NCBI GenBank assembly: GCA_003001975.1
Contig: PVUG01000002.1
Coordinates: 124,001 to 188,000, forward strand
Reading direction: 5' to 3'
Length of the DNA: 64,000 nt
Source: Martelella mediterranea
GTDB lineage: Bacteria; Pseudomonadota; Alphaproteobacteria; Rhizobiales; Rhizobiaceae
Positions 55,513-64,000 of the stretch are shown one piece after another. Below the pieces are notes generated by a model. It saw only the letters and a program-made list of their open reading frames with translations, was not told the origin of the DNA and did not search any database. Both the position numbers and the translations under genes were made by a program. How positions within the stretch are numbered: the first letter of the stretch is position 1; every line of letters begins with the position of its first letter.

Positions 55513-56400
55513 TTATCCTTTCACGGCGCCGGAAGCGATGCCGCGCACGAACCAGCGGCCGGAAACCAGATAGACGACAAGCGGGACCAGTGAGGTCAGA
55601 ATGGTTGCCGCCATATTGACGTTGTAGGCGCGCTCGCCCGTGGTCGTGTTGACGATATTGTTGAGCTGGACGGTCATCGGCAGGTTGTCGCGCCCGGCAA
55701 AGACCAGACCGAGCAGGAAGTCGTTCCAGATCGCGGTGACCTGCATGATGACGGCAACGATGGTGATCGGAACCGACATCGGCAGGATGATCGAAAAGAA
55801 GATCTTCCAGAAACCGGCGCCATCGATGCGGGCGGCTTTGAACAGCTCGACCGGCAGGCCCATGTAATAATTGCGAAACAGCAGCGTCATCACCGGCATG
55901 CCGAAGATGATGTGGGTCAGCACGATGCCGGGCAGCGAGCCGTAGATGCCGGCCTGCGCATAAAAACGCACCAGCGGATAGATGAACACCTGATAGGGAA
56001 TGAACGAGCCCATCAGCAGGCAGGCAAACAGCACATTCGCCCCCTTCACCCGCCAGAACGACAGGGCATAGCCGTTGACTGCGCCAAACAGGATCGACAG
56101 TACCACGCTCGGGATCAAAATCTTGACCGAGTTGAAAAAGCCGACCTGAAGACCGGTGCAATCGAGACCGGTACAGGCGCTGGTCCATGCCTTGATCCAG
56201 GCGTCGAGCGAAAAGTTCTGCGGCAGCGCGAAGATCAGGCCGAGGCGGATTTCGTCCATGCTTTTGAACGAGGTGACCAGCATCACGTAAAGCGGCAGGA
56301 GAAAGAACAGCGCCACGAAAAACAGGAAGCCGTAGACGCCGAAACGGCCCCAGACGTCCTGCCAGCTGCGCGGACGCTTGACAGCGGATGACTGCGTCAT
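55513..56400 (-). CDS. Carbohydrate ABC permease (MalG/AglG-type)
   Basis: A 295-residue permease with helices from residue ~18 and a periplasmic loop that holds TSACTGLDCTGLQ, as in the AglG/GtsC group. The EAA loop is ELFKAARIDGAGFWKIFFSIILPMSVP, and it ends FVRGIASGAVKG. It overlaps the partner permease gene by 4 bases. Confidence 0.93.
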   Translation of the reverse strand: MTQSSAVKRPRSWQDVWGRFGVYGFLFFVALFFLLPLYVMLVTSFKSMDEIRLGLIFALPQNFSLDAWIKAWTSACTGLDCTGLQVGFFNSVKILIPSVVLSILFGAVNGYALSFWRVKGANVLFACLLMGSFIPYQVFIYPLVRFYAQAGIYGSLPGIVLTHIIFGMPVMTLLFRNYYMGLPVELFKAARIDGAGFWKIFFSIILPMSVPITIVAVIMQVTAIWNDFLLGLVFAGRDNLPMTVQLNNIVNTTTGERAYNVNMAATILTSLVPLVVYLVSGRWFVRGIASGAVKG

Positions 56401-57296
56401 GACGCCCTCCCGTTCTTGCGGAAATACTGGGAATATAAAACCGGCACCATGATCAAGAGAACGGTGATCAGCAGCACGGTCGAGGCGGCGGTGGCAAGGC
56501 CGATATTGGCGCGCTCGAACAGGTTATCCATGATGAACTTGGCCGGCACTTCACTTGCCGTTCCGGGCCCGCCATTGGTCATCGCCACGACCACGTCGTA
56601 CATCTTGACGATCGAGATCGACAGCAGCACCAGCGAGGTGATGATCATCGGACGCAGCATCGGCAGAATGATCGAAAGATACACGCGCCACGGCGGAATG
56701 CCGTCAATGCGGGTCGCCGACCAGATCTGGGTATCGATACCGCGCAGCCCCGCCAGAATCAGCGCCATGACCAGCCCGGAACCGTGCCAGACGGTTGCCA
56801 GAATGATGGCATAGAGCACGGTATCCGGATTGACCGTCCAGTCGAGCACGAAATTCGGGAACCCGAGATCGCGCATGGTCGCCTGAATGCCGAGATCGGG
56901 ATTGAGGATCCACTGCCAGATCAGGCCCGCCACCACGAAGGACATGGCATAGGGGTAGAGAAAAACCGTTCTGAACAGGCTTTCGGCGCGCACATTCTGG
57001 TCGATGAAGATCGCCAGCAGCGTGCCGAGCACGAAACAGATCAGCAGGAAGAAGAAAGCGATGATCGCCAGATTTTCCAGCGACGTGATCCAGCGCGAGG
57101 TTTCGAAAAGCCTCGTATATTGGGCAAAGCCGACAAAGTCGTCTTTCGGTAGAAGCCTCGAGCTGGAAAACGACAGCCGGACGGACCAGAGCATCGTACC
57201 CAGATAGGCAAAGATGACCACGATGGCCATCGGCAGCAAGGCGATATAGGCAAGCAGATTTCGCCTGATGTGCCGGGTGAAGGCGGCGGCGTGCAA
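56397..57296 (-). CDS. Carbohydrate ABC permease (MalF/AglF-type)
   Basis: A 299-residue permease with six helices and the EAA loop SATRIDGIPPWRVYLSIILPMLRP. The start is a TTG at 57296 with an excellent GGGAGG 5 bases before. It lies 69 bases after the binding-protein gene; no hairpin is evident between. Confidence 0.93.
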   Translation of the reverse strand: MHAAAFTRHIRRNLLAYIALLPMAIVVIFAYLGTMLWSVRLSFSSSRLLPKDDFVGFAQYTRLFETSRWITSLENLAIIAFFFLLICFVLGTLLAIFIDQNVRAESLFRTVFLYPYAMSFVVAGLIWQWILNPDLGIQATMRDLGFPNFVLDWTVNPDTVLYAIILATVWHGSGLVMALILAGLRGIDTQIWSATRIDGIPPWRVYLSIILPMLRPMIITSLVLLSISIVKMYDVVVAMTNGGPGTASEVPAKFIMDNLFERANIGLATAASTVLLITVLLIMVPVLYSQYFRKNGRAS

Positions 57297-57365
57297 CGGG
57301 ACCTCCCTTGAAACGGGAAGGGAACACGACGCCCCCTTCCCGCCTTCTTGTTTTTGATCGGTGAA

Positions 57366-58610
57366 TTAGCCGTTGAGAGCCTGGTCGAAACGATCAACCG
57401 CTTCATCGACCGACATGTCGGTGTTCCACAGTTCGGTCACGACATCCTGGACGGAGCCATAGATGTACTCGGCCATCATCTGCGAAGCATCGGGCGCCTG
57501 GCGGCTCGGGTCCGACATGATTTCGAGACCGAGCTGGGCGCAGGCATCGAGCTTGGTTTCATCAACGTCGGAGCGAATCGGGATCGAGCCCTTGAGGTTG
57601 TTGAACGCGACCTGGGTTTCCGGATCGGTCATGACCTCGACCAGCTTGTGCTGGGCTTCGACCTGTTCGGCATCATCGGTTTTCGGGAAGACGAAGACAT
57701 CGCCGCCGAGAACATAGGGGCTGTCGGGACGAAGACCCGGCAGGCAACCGTAATCGGTTCCGATTTCCTTGCCGGCCTGCTTGAACTCGCCCTTGGCCCA
57801 GTCACCCATGACCTGGAAACCGGCCTCGTCATTGATCAGCATGGCGGTGGTGTCGTTCCAGTTGCGGCCCGGAGAGGCAGCATCGACATAGGGTTTCAGC
57901 GCGATGAAGGTTTCGATGACTTCGCGGAATTCCGGCGAATGGATCGCGTCTTCATCCTTGTCGGCATAAACCGCTTCCCAGAGTTCGCCGCCGCCGACAT
58001 TGGTCAGCACGGCCGAGAACAGCGAGTTTTCCTGCCAGCGCTGACCACCGAGCGCCAGCGGCGTGATGCCGGCTTCCTGAAGCTTGTCAAGATCGGCGAA
58101 GAATTCATCGACGCTTTCCGGCGGGTTTTCAATACCGGCCTGTTCCAGCGCGTCGATCGAGTACCAGAACCACAGCGGCATATGGATATTGACCGGAGCG
58201 GCATAGTATTTGCCATCGATCTTGACGGCGTTGATGATCGGCTCGGGCAGGATTTCATCCCAGTTGTGTTCCTGCGCCACGGCATCGATATCGTTCAGCA
58301 GGCCTTCTTCAACGATCTCGTGATACTGCTGCGAGGTGTTGAACAGCGCGGCCGTCGACGGATCGCCGCCGATGATACGGTTGATCGCGGCACTGCGTGC
58401 GGCCGAACCGCCGGCCACGGCGCTGTCCTGCCAGTTGCCGCCCTGAGCGTTATAGGCATCGGCGAAAACGCCGATTGCAGCGGATTCGCCGCCGGATGTC
58501 CACCAGTGAATAACCTCGGCGTCAAGCGGCTCCTGCGCGCTGGCAGCACCAGCCATTGCCACGGTCAGCGCGAGGGCTGATGCGGTCACCGCATTCTTCA
58601 GAATAAACAT
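57366..58610 (-). CDS. Carbohydrate ABC substrate-binding protein (family 1), next to GH94 enzyme
   Basis: A 414-residue periplasmic binding protein: signal peptide to ~25 (AMAGAASAQE), then AEVIHWWTSGGESAAIGVFADAYNAQGG and NIHMPLWFWYS, close to GtsA/AglE-type glucose or glucoside binders. GGGGAGG precedes the ATG. It is divergent from lacI and the GH94 gene across a 230-base region with a LacI-type operator, so its ligand is probably the GH94 substrate, a beta-glucosyl aldonate. Confidence 0.93.
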   Translation of the reverse strand: MFILKNAVTASALALTVAMAGAASAQEPLDAEVIHWWTSGGESAAIGVFADAYNAQGGNWQDSAVAGGSAARSAAINRIIGGDPSTAALFNTSQQYHEIVEEGLLNDIDAVAQEHNWDEILPEPIINAVKIDGKYYAAPVNIHMPLWFWYSIDALEQAGIENPPESVDEFFADLDKLQEAGITPLALGGQRWQENSLFSAVLTNVGGGELWEAVYADKDEDAIHSPEFREVIETFIALKPYVDAASPGRNWNDTTAMLINDEAGFQVMGDWAKGEFKQAGKEIGTDYGCLPGLRPDSPYVLGGDVFVFPKTDDAEQVEAQHKLVEVMTDPETQVAFNNLKGSIPIRSDVDETKLDACAQLGLEIMSDPSRQAPDASQMMAEYIYGSVQDVVTELWNTDMSVDEAVDRFDQALNG

Positions 58611-58637
58611 GTGTCCTCCCCGAAAGGGTCGTCTGAG

Positions 58638-58651
58638 GGACCGAACGGTCC
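58638..58651. promoter_or_regulatory. Dyad GGACCG-AA-CGGTCC upstream of the importer operon
   Basis: Perfect 6-bp arms, 28 bases before the binding-protein ATG. Either an operator or a leader hairpin close to the ribosome site. Confidence 0.35.
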
Positions 58652-58678
58652 GGTCAAAAGTGATATGGACCCCAAAAG

Positions 58679-58692
58679 TGGGATCGGTTCCA
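58679..58692. promoter_or_regulatory. LacI-type operator candidate in divergent region
   Basis: TGGGATCGGTTCCA is an imperfect palindrome (10 of 14 positions symmetrical) around a central CG, the LacI-family form. It is preceded by two direct copies of CAAAAGTG (58655 and 58673), 18 bases apart. A second site of the same form (TGGAAACGGTTCCG, 58909-58922) lies inside the regulator gene. Confidence 0.5.
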
Positions 58693-58840
58693 ATTACAAC
58701 GACAGGGACTTGATTTTGTCAATGGCAACTGCAAAAAAATATCAAACCAATCGCAAGTGACGTTGCTTTTGCGTGAAAGCCATTGAATAATAATGCGATA
58801 TGGCGTTCATGCCGAAAACAACATGGCGGGGAGTTGAAAC

Positions 58841-59845
58841 ATGGCTACGGTAAAGGACGTCGCAAAACTGGCGGGAGTCGGGTCCGGGACTGTGTCCCGG
58901 TACATTTCTGGAAACGGTTCCGTTTCCGCAAAAGCCGCCGAAAAGATCGAACGCGCCATCCAGCAGCTCAACTACCGGCCCAACAGCATGGCGCGGTCTC
59001 TGTCCTCGCGGCGCTCGGACCTGATCGGCGTATGGGTGCCCTCGCTCGAAGGGCCGTATTATCACATGATCATCCGCGCCGTTGAGCAGGAGCTGCGCCT
59101 TTATAACAAGCACATGATCCTCGCCAATGCCGAGGATGCCCAGTCGGACGCCGATCGCCGTGCCCATTTCGACTATCTGGTCAACCGCGACTGCGACGGC
59201 ATCCTGATGTCCTGTTCGCTGCAGGGCACGTTCGAACTGGCACGCACGTCCGAACATTTTGCAAACCTCGTCCTGCTCAACCATCAGGCCGACGCGCTGG
59301 CCGGCCGGTGCTTCTTCATCGATCACGAACTGGGCGGGCGGCTGGCCGCGCGCCATCTTGCCGAACTTGGCCACGAGAAGATTGCGGTGATCACCGGACG
59401 TCTTTCCGCGCAGGACGCCCGCCAGCGCCATGGCGGCTTTCTGGACGAAATGGGCAAGCTCGGACACTCCATTCCCGAAAATTATGTTGTCGAGGGCGCT
59501 TTCAGCTATGCCGCCGCCGAACGGCTGGTCAGCGCGTTCCTCGACATGAAACTCGATTTTTCGGCCGTGTTCTGCGGAAACGACAAGGTGGCCATGCTGC
59601 TGCTGTCGGAACTTTACAATCGCGGCATTTCGGTTCCGCGCGACGTCTCGGTTCTCGGCTATGACGATGTCGATTTCGCCGCCTATACGGCCCCGCCGCT
59701 CAGCACCATCCACGCCCCGATCGAGGAGATGGCCCGCTCTGCCTGCCGGCAACTTCTCAACCTCACCTATGACATGGACCTTCCGTTCCAGGAGCGGTTC
59801 GAACCGTCGCTTTGTGTGCGACGTTCGACCGCCGCGCTGGGCTAA
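58841..59845 (+). CDS. LacI family transcriptional regulator
   Basis: A 334-residue repressor: helix-turn-helix ATVKDVAKLAGVGSGTVSRYISGNGSVSAKAAEKIERA-like at the start, hinge NYRPNSMARSL (~48-58), and a periplasmic-binding-type effector domain with GNDKVAMLLLSELYNRGISVPRDVSVLGYDD. It lies between the divergent importer and the GH94 gene, 35 bases before the latter, and so likely controls both. The effector is probably the imported glycosyl aldonate or a product. Confidence 0.94.
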   Translation: MATVKDVAKLAGVGSGTVSRYISGNGSVSAKAAEKIERAIQQLNYRPNSMARSLSSRRSDLIGVWVPSLEGPYYHMIIRAVEQELRLYNKHMILANAEDAQSDADRRAHFDYLVNRDCDGILMSCSLQGTFELARTSEHFANLVLLNHQADALAGRCFFIDHELGGRLAARHLAELGHEKIAVITGRLSAQDARQRHGGFLDEMGKLGHSIPENYVVEGAFSYAAAERLVSAFLDMKLDFSAVFCGNDKVAMLLLSELYNRGISVPRDVSVLGYDDVDFAAYTAPPLSTIHAPIEEMARSACRQLLNLTYDMDLPFQERFEPSLCVRRSTAALG

Positions 59846-59880
59846 GGGCCAAACGCAAACACCAACGCAATGAGAGCAGG

Positions 59881-62241
59881 ATGACTTCCTTCATCGACAG
59901 CGGACAGCGCTTCCGCCTGACCGACCCGACACTGGCGCCCAATGCGGCAAGCTATCTCTGGAACCGCAAGATGATGATCCAGATGAGCGCCCGCGGCTAT
60001 GCGGTCAGCCAGTATATGGATCCTGAACCGCGCAAATATGCCCATGTTCCGACCATTGCCGCGCAGACCTTCATGCAGCCGGAACAGGATTATTTTCCGC
60101 ACCACCCCGGCCGCTTCTTCTATATCCGCGACAATGAGACCGGCGATCTGTTTTCCGCACCCTATGAGCCGGTGCGCGCGAAACTCGACCGCTTCAGCTT
60201 CGAGCCCGGCGTCTCCGATATTCGCTGGGTGATCGAAAAGGACGGCGTGCGCGTTGAACTCCGCCTCGACCTGCCGGTCGAGGATGTCGCCGAGATCTGG
60301 TCGGTGCGGATCACCAATCTGACGGACACGAAAAAGTCCCTCTCCTTCGTTCCGTTCTTCCCGGTCGGCTATTCCTCATGGATGAACCGCGGCGGCCATT
60401 TCGATGCGGCGCTGAACACCATCGTCTGCACCAGCGTGACGCCCTATCAGAAGGTCGAGCAGTATTTCAAAAACAAGGGCCTGAAGGATATCACCTTCTT
60501 CGCCGCCGACCGGAAACCCGATTATTTCGAGGTCGCGCAGGTGGCCTTCGAGGGGGAAGGCGGATTGCATAACCCGTCCGCCCTGCAGGATGGCGGACAC
60601 CTTGGCGGCGGCGACGCCAGCTATGAAAATCCGGCCGGCATCATGCAGTGGGACCTTTCTCTAGGCGCCGCCGCATCGGAGGATTTCCGCTTCCTGTTCG
60701 GCCCGGCCTTCGACAAGGCCGAAATCGCGGCCCTGACGGAAAAATACATCAAGGGCGCCCTCGAGCCGGTGCGGCAGGATTACGACAACTATATCCGCTC
60801 CGGTCTCGGCAGTCTGGAACTGCATTCGCCTGACGAAGACCTCGATCATTTCGTCAATTACTGGCTGCCCCGTCAGGTGTTTTATCACGGCGACACCCAT
60901 CGGCTGACCACCGACCCGCAGACCCGCAACTATCTGCAGGACGGGCTTGGCATGATCTTCATCGCGCCGGAGAAGACGCGCACCGCGATCCTGAAGACCG
61001 CCAGCCAGCAATTCTTCTCCGGCAAGGTGCCGGACGGTATTCTGCTGCGGCCGGACACCGAACTGAAATACATCAACCAGATCCCGCATACCGACCATGC
61101 CGTCTGGCTGGTGATCGCCACCAAGGCCTATATCGACGAGACCGGCGACCGCGCGATCCTCGAAGAAAAGGTCGACTGGTCCGACAGCGAAGAGGAAGCC
61201 ACGCTCTACGAGCATGTGACGCGGGCGCTGCGTTTTCTCGCCGGTGAAGTCGACGACCGCAACCTACCCTATATCGCCCAGGGCGACTGGTGCGATCCGA
61301 TGAACATGGTCGGTTACAAGGGCAAGGGCGTTTCCGGCTGGCTGGCCGAAGCCTCAAGCTATGCGATGACCACGTGGGCGGAGATCTGCCGCACGGAAAA
61401 CGACAGCGAAACCGCCGACTGGCTGGCGCAGGAGGCCGGCAAGCTCAACGACAGCATCAATCGCTATCTCTGGGACGGCGCGTGGTATGCCCGCGGCATT
61501 ACCGATGACGGTGTGGCCTTCGGCGTTCAGGCCGACAAGGAAGGCCGGATTTACCTGAACACCCAGAGCTGGGCGTTTCTCGCCGGCGCTGCCGATGATG
61601 CTCAAAAGGCCAGCATGCTGCAGGCCATCGACGACCAGCTCGACACGCCCTATGGCGCGACCATGTTTGCGCCGGCCTATACGGCGATGCGCGACGATGT
61701 CGGCCGGGTCACGCAGAAATGGCCCGGCAACGGCGAAAACGGCGCGGTTTACAACCACGCCGCCGCCTTTTATGCGGCATCGCTCTATCATATCGGCGAA
61801 AAGGAACGCGGCTTCGCCGTTCTCTCCAAGATGCTGACGCGGCCGGACGAACAGGACATCAAGACCCGCGGGCAGTTGCCGCTTTACGTCCCGAATTATT
61901 ATCGCGGCGCCTATTATCAGTACCCGCGCACAGCCGGCCGCTCCAGCAACCTGTTCAACACCGGAACCGCCTCCTGGTACTACCGGCTGGTGATAGAACA
62001 GCTTTGCGGTCTGCGCGGCGATCGCGAGGGCGTGATCATCGCGCCGCAACCGCCGGCCGACTGGGAGACCTTCCGCTTCACCCGCATCTTCCGGGGCGCG
62101 ACCTTCGAGGTCCGTGTCGACAGGGATGCAGAAGCAGAAACCCCGACCGTGACGGTCGATAGCAAGCAGTTGGAGAACAACAGGATCGATCGGATCGAAG
62201 CCGGCAAGCGCTACGACGTTCTGGTCCGTCTTCCGAAATAG
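59881..62241 (+). CDS. GH94 phosphorylase, probable cellobionic acid phosphorylase
   Basis: A 786-residue cytoplasmic GH94 enzyme: N-terminal beta-sandwich (~1-290), helical barrel (~320-700). The general acid position is Asp472 in GDWCDPMNMVG, where cellobiose phosphorylases have DWND. Arg609 and Lys613 (GRVTQKWPG) are, from memory of the Saccharophagus cellobionic acid phosphorylase structure, the residues holding the aldonate carboxylate; the numbers coincide. Predicted reaction: cellobionate plus phosphate gives glucose 1-phosphate plus gluconate. The ATG at 59881 is preceded by AGAGCAGG. Often misannotated NdvB, which is far larger. Confidence 0.88.
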   Translation: MTSFIDSGQRFRLTDPTLAPNAASYLWNRKMMIQMSARGYAVSQYMDPEPRKYAHVPTIAAQTFMQPEQDYFPHHPGRFFYIRDNETGDLFSAPYEPVRAKLDRFSFEPGVSDIRWVIEKDGVRVELRLDLPVEDVAEIWSVRITNLTDTKKSLSFVPFFPVGYSSWMNRGGHFDAALNTIVCTSVTPYQKVEQYFKNKGLKDITFFAADRKPDYFEVAQVAFEGEGGLHNPSALQDGGHLGGGDASYENPAGIMQWDLSLGAAASEDFRFLFGPAFDKAEIAALTEKYIKGALEPVRQDYDNYIRSGLGSLELHSPDEDLDHFVNYWLPRQVFYHGDTHRLTTDPQTRNYLQDGLGMIFIAPEKTRTAILKTASQQFFSGKVPDGILLRPDTELKYINQIPHTDHAVWLVIATKAYIDETGDRAILEEKVDWSDSEEEATLYEHVTRALRFLAGEVDDRNLPYIAQGDWCDPMNMVGYKGKGVSGWLAEASSYAMTTWAEICRTENDSETADWLAQEAGKLNDSINRYLWDGAWYARGITDDGVAFGVQADKEGRIYLNTQSWAFLAGAADDAQKASMLQAIDDQLDTPYGATMFAPAYTAMRDDVGRVTQKWPGNGENGAVYNHAAAFYAASLYHIGEKERGFAVLSKMLTRPDEQDIKTRGQLPLYVPNYYRGAYYQYPRTAGRSSNLFNTGTASWYYRLVIEQLCGLRGDREGVIIAPQPPADWETFRFTRIFRGATFEVRVDRDAEAETPTVTVDSKQLENNRIDRIEAGKRYDVLVRLPK

Positions 62242-62391
62242 GAAAACAATCCTTGCGGTCGGTCATACGCCAGCCGCAAGCTCCGTCTTGCGCATGTCTG
62301 TCCCGTGCAACGCGCCCTATGGCAAAGGGGCGGCGGATGTTTTTTTTGCCGAACCGGGGCCGCTGACGGACAGTCATTTTCCGTCAGCGCA
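62242..62391. terminator. Convergent intergenic region with 9-bp hairpin
   Basis: CGCTGACGG (62361-62369) and CCGTCAGCG (62381-62389) form a perfect stem just after the stop of the leftward GGDEF-EAL gene. A run of eight T at 62340-62347 follows the GH94 gene on the plus strand, preceded by GGCAAA, which could pair with TTTGCC around it. Termination of both genes here is plausible. Confidence 0.45.
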
Positions 62392-64000
62392 TCACGCCCC
62401 GACAGGCAGGAAACCATCGGCGAACGCTGGGGCGGGTTTCGGGCGCCCAAAGAAATATCCCTGCAATGTATCGGCATTGTAGGATTGGCAGAGCGCGCCC
62501 TGTTCCTCGGTTTCGATGCCTTCGGCCGTGACATTGAGGTCGAGGCTGTGAGCCAGCATGATCAGCGTTCTCAAAAGCCGGCAGTCATCTTCGTTTCCCG
62601 GCGTGTTCGCGATGAAGGTCCGGTCGAGTTTGACCGTATCTGCCGGCAGCTGCCGGAGGTAGGAGAGCGATGAATAACCGGTTCCGAAATCGTCGATGGC
62701 GATGCCGACACCGTGATTGCGCAGCTCCAGCAACTGCCGTGCGGCATGGTCGAAATCGGCAATGAGGTCGCTTTCGGTAACCTCGAGCTCCATCGATGTC
62801 GGCGGCACCCCGGTTTCGGTGATATCCTTGAGAAGGTGCGCGGCAAAGTCCTTCTGCCGCAAGGTGGCCGCGCAGATGTTGAACGACATCCGGAACTCCG
62901 CCCCCACGCGCCCGTCCCTGAACCATGCAGCCGTCTGCAAGCACGCGGCCCGGCGCCCCCAAAGGTCGATTGTCGTCATCATGCCGGTCTCCCGCGCAAC
63001 CGGCAGAAATGCCCCCGGCTCCAGAAGACCGTGATCGGGATGGTGCCAGCGCACCAACGCTTCGGCGCCCTGAAGTGTCAGCAGGGCGGCACTCATCAGC
63101 GGCTGGAAAAACAGTTCGAGCTGTTCGAGAAAACCGGGGCTTTGCATGTCGCGCGCCAGTTCCGCGCGCAGTTGCGCCTGTTTCTGCATATCGGCAGAAA
63201 AGCACCGGAAGGTGTTCTTGCCGCTCTTCTTGGCAATCTCCAGAGCCACTCCAGCAGCCTTCAGCAGGTCTTCGGCAGAGGAGTCGACCGTCGACAGCAG
63301 CGCTATGCCGCTTGAAATGTTGACCATGATGGAATTGGGGCCAAGTGTGAGCGGCACACTGAAAGCCTGCCGGAGCTTTCCGGTGAAATCCGTCAGCCTA
63401 TCGGCCGACCAGTTGCCGGGCGCGATGATGGCGAATTCATCGCCGCCGAGACGGCACAGAACATGCGAAGGCGCGATCTGGGTTGAAAGCCGCGCCGCCG
63501 TCTGCACCAGCAGTTCGTCGCCCGCGTGGTGGCCCATGCTGTCATTGACGAGTTTGAAATTGTCGATATCGATCAGAAACAGTGCGATATCTTCAAAATC
63601 GCCTTCGCGGCACCGCTCCGCCTCACTGGCCAGAACCTGTTCAAAACGATACCGGTTGCTGATGCCGGTCAGCGCGTCTGTTTCCGCCATGCGCTGCAGC
63701 CGGGCGCGGCTTTCCCGCAGGTTTTCCTCCAGCGTGTGGCGAACGCGGCTGTGCATCAGCGCCCGGCGCAGGCGCTTGTCGCTGATATCGCTTTTGAGGA
63801 CGAAATCCTGCGCGCCGGCCTCGATGCAACGGCGTTCCTCTTCCTCGCTGGCCATTCCCGTCAGTATGATGACGGCAACGCTTTGCTCCGGATCGGCGTT
63901 GATTGTCTTCAAAACATCAATGCCATCCATGTCGGGAAGGCGATAGTCGAGCAGGACCACATCGAAACTGTCCTGCCGGAGGCATTCAAACGCCTCTGCC
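62392..64000 (-). CDS. Response regulator with GGDEF and EAL domains (5' end cut by window edge)
   Basis: At least 536 residues; the frame continues past the right edge without a start. The visible order is a REC domain with the phospho-acceptor Asp in VVLLDYRLPDMDG, a GGDEF domain with RLGGDEFAII, and an EAL domain with GAEALVRWHHP, ELEVTES and DDFGTGYSSLSYL. Both output motifs look intact, so cyclic-di-GMP synthesis and hydrolysis are both possible, switched by phosphorylation. The partner kinase is probably outside the window. Confidence 0.93.
   Translation of the reverse strand, partial: AEAFECLRQDSFDVVLLDYRLPDMDGIDVLKTINADPEQSVAVIILTGMASEEEERRCIEAGAQDFVLKSDISDKRLRRALMHSRVRHTLEENLRESRARLQRMAETDALTGISNRYRFEQVLASEAERCREGDFEDIALFLIDIDNFKLVNDSMGHHAGDELLVQTAARLSTQIAPSHVLCRLGGDEFAIIAPGNWSADRLTDFTGKLRQAFSVPLTLGPNSIMVNISSGIALLSTVDSSAEDLLKAAGVALEIAKKSGKNTFRCFSADMQKQAQLRAELARDMQSPGFLEQLELFFQPLMSAALLTLQGAEALVRWHHPDHGLLEPGAFLPVARETGMMTTIDLWGRRAACLQTAAWFRDGRVGAEFRMSFNICAATLRQKDFAAHLLKDITETGVPPTSMELEVTESDLIADFDHAARQLLELRNHGVGIAIDDFGTGYSSLSYLRQLPADTVKLDRTFIANTPGNEDDCRLLRTLIMLAHSLDLNVTAEGIETEEQGALCQSYNADTLQGYFFGRPKPAPAFADGFLPVGA

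Noticed and set aside
59881-62241. Annotation as NdvB cyclic glucan synthase
   Set aside because: NdvB is about 2,800 residues with a membrane glucosyltransferase part; this 786-residue soluble protein matches only GH94 and carries the cellobionate-type residues.

Overview
The window reads as chromosomal DNA of a high-GC alphaproteobacterium of the Hyphomicrobiales (Rhizobiales), most like a Rhizobiaceae-type genome. The evidence is the tsaD/hemC/hemD/mic60/hemY order, the lpxK-waaA-DUF4170-cysQ-pmbA lipid A/Kdo block, RIME-like intergenic palindromes and the many ABC importers. Genus is not determined. I saw no rRNA, tRNA, CRISPR array, insertion sequence or phage gene.

Layout: 1-9.7 kb is housekeeping: tsaD (cut by the left edge), hemC-hemD-mic60-hemY, a TerB-like protein, a class I amidotransferase, an MFS exporter, YggT, inorganic pyrophosphatase and a GNAT. 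9.8-17 kb holds lipid A/Kdo synthesis with DUF4170, CysQ-like and PmbA/TldE genes, then a CPA2 K+/H+ antiporter. 17-20.8 kb encodes a two-gene heterodimeric ABC exporter. 21-29.6 kb is a redox-flavoured accessory region: glutaredoxin 2, MFS, cupin, F420-type dinucleotide-binding protein, CMD protein, LysR regulator, aldo/keto reductase, Gal80-like oxidoreductase and cyclophilin-like protein. Four 17-bp dyads of the form CATGAA-N5-TTCATG (T-N11-A) lie before these genes and suggest one LysR regulon. 30-35.4 kb has a bacterioferritin-like protein, an SQR-like flavoprotein and a MarR-EmrB-EmrA efflux set.

35.6-46.6 kb is a ten-gene operon: a GntR regulator, two tandem peptide-type binding proteins, two permeases, an SDR, a CE4 (HpPgdA-like) deacetylase, a signal-less gamma-glutamyltransferase and two ATPases. 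It looks like an import-and-process pathway for an unknown gamma-glutamyl or amide compound. 46.7-48.5 kb has a HypD-like DapA-family enzyme and an FCD GntR regulator that share an ATTGTCGACA site.

48.8-54.3 kb is an amino-sugar locus: a HutC-type regulator, a fusion of NanE epimerase to a ROK domain that has lost its catalytic Asp and zinc cysteines, and a carbohydrate ABC importer without its own ATPase. Facing it, 54.4-58.6 kb encodes a complete carbohydrate ABC importer, divergent from a LacI regulator and a GH94 enzyme (58.8-62.2 kb). The GH94 enzyme carries Asp472, Arg609 and Lys613, which I recall as the catalytic and carboxylate-binding residues of cellobionic acid phosphorylase. This set is therefore a candidate uptake and phosphorolysis system for oxidised cello-oligosaccharides. 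The window ends inside a REC-GGDEF-EAL protein.
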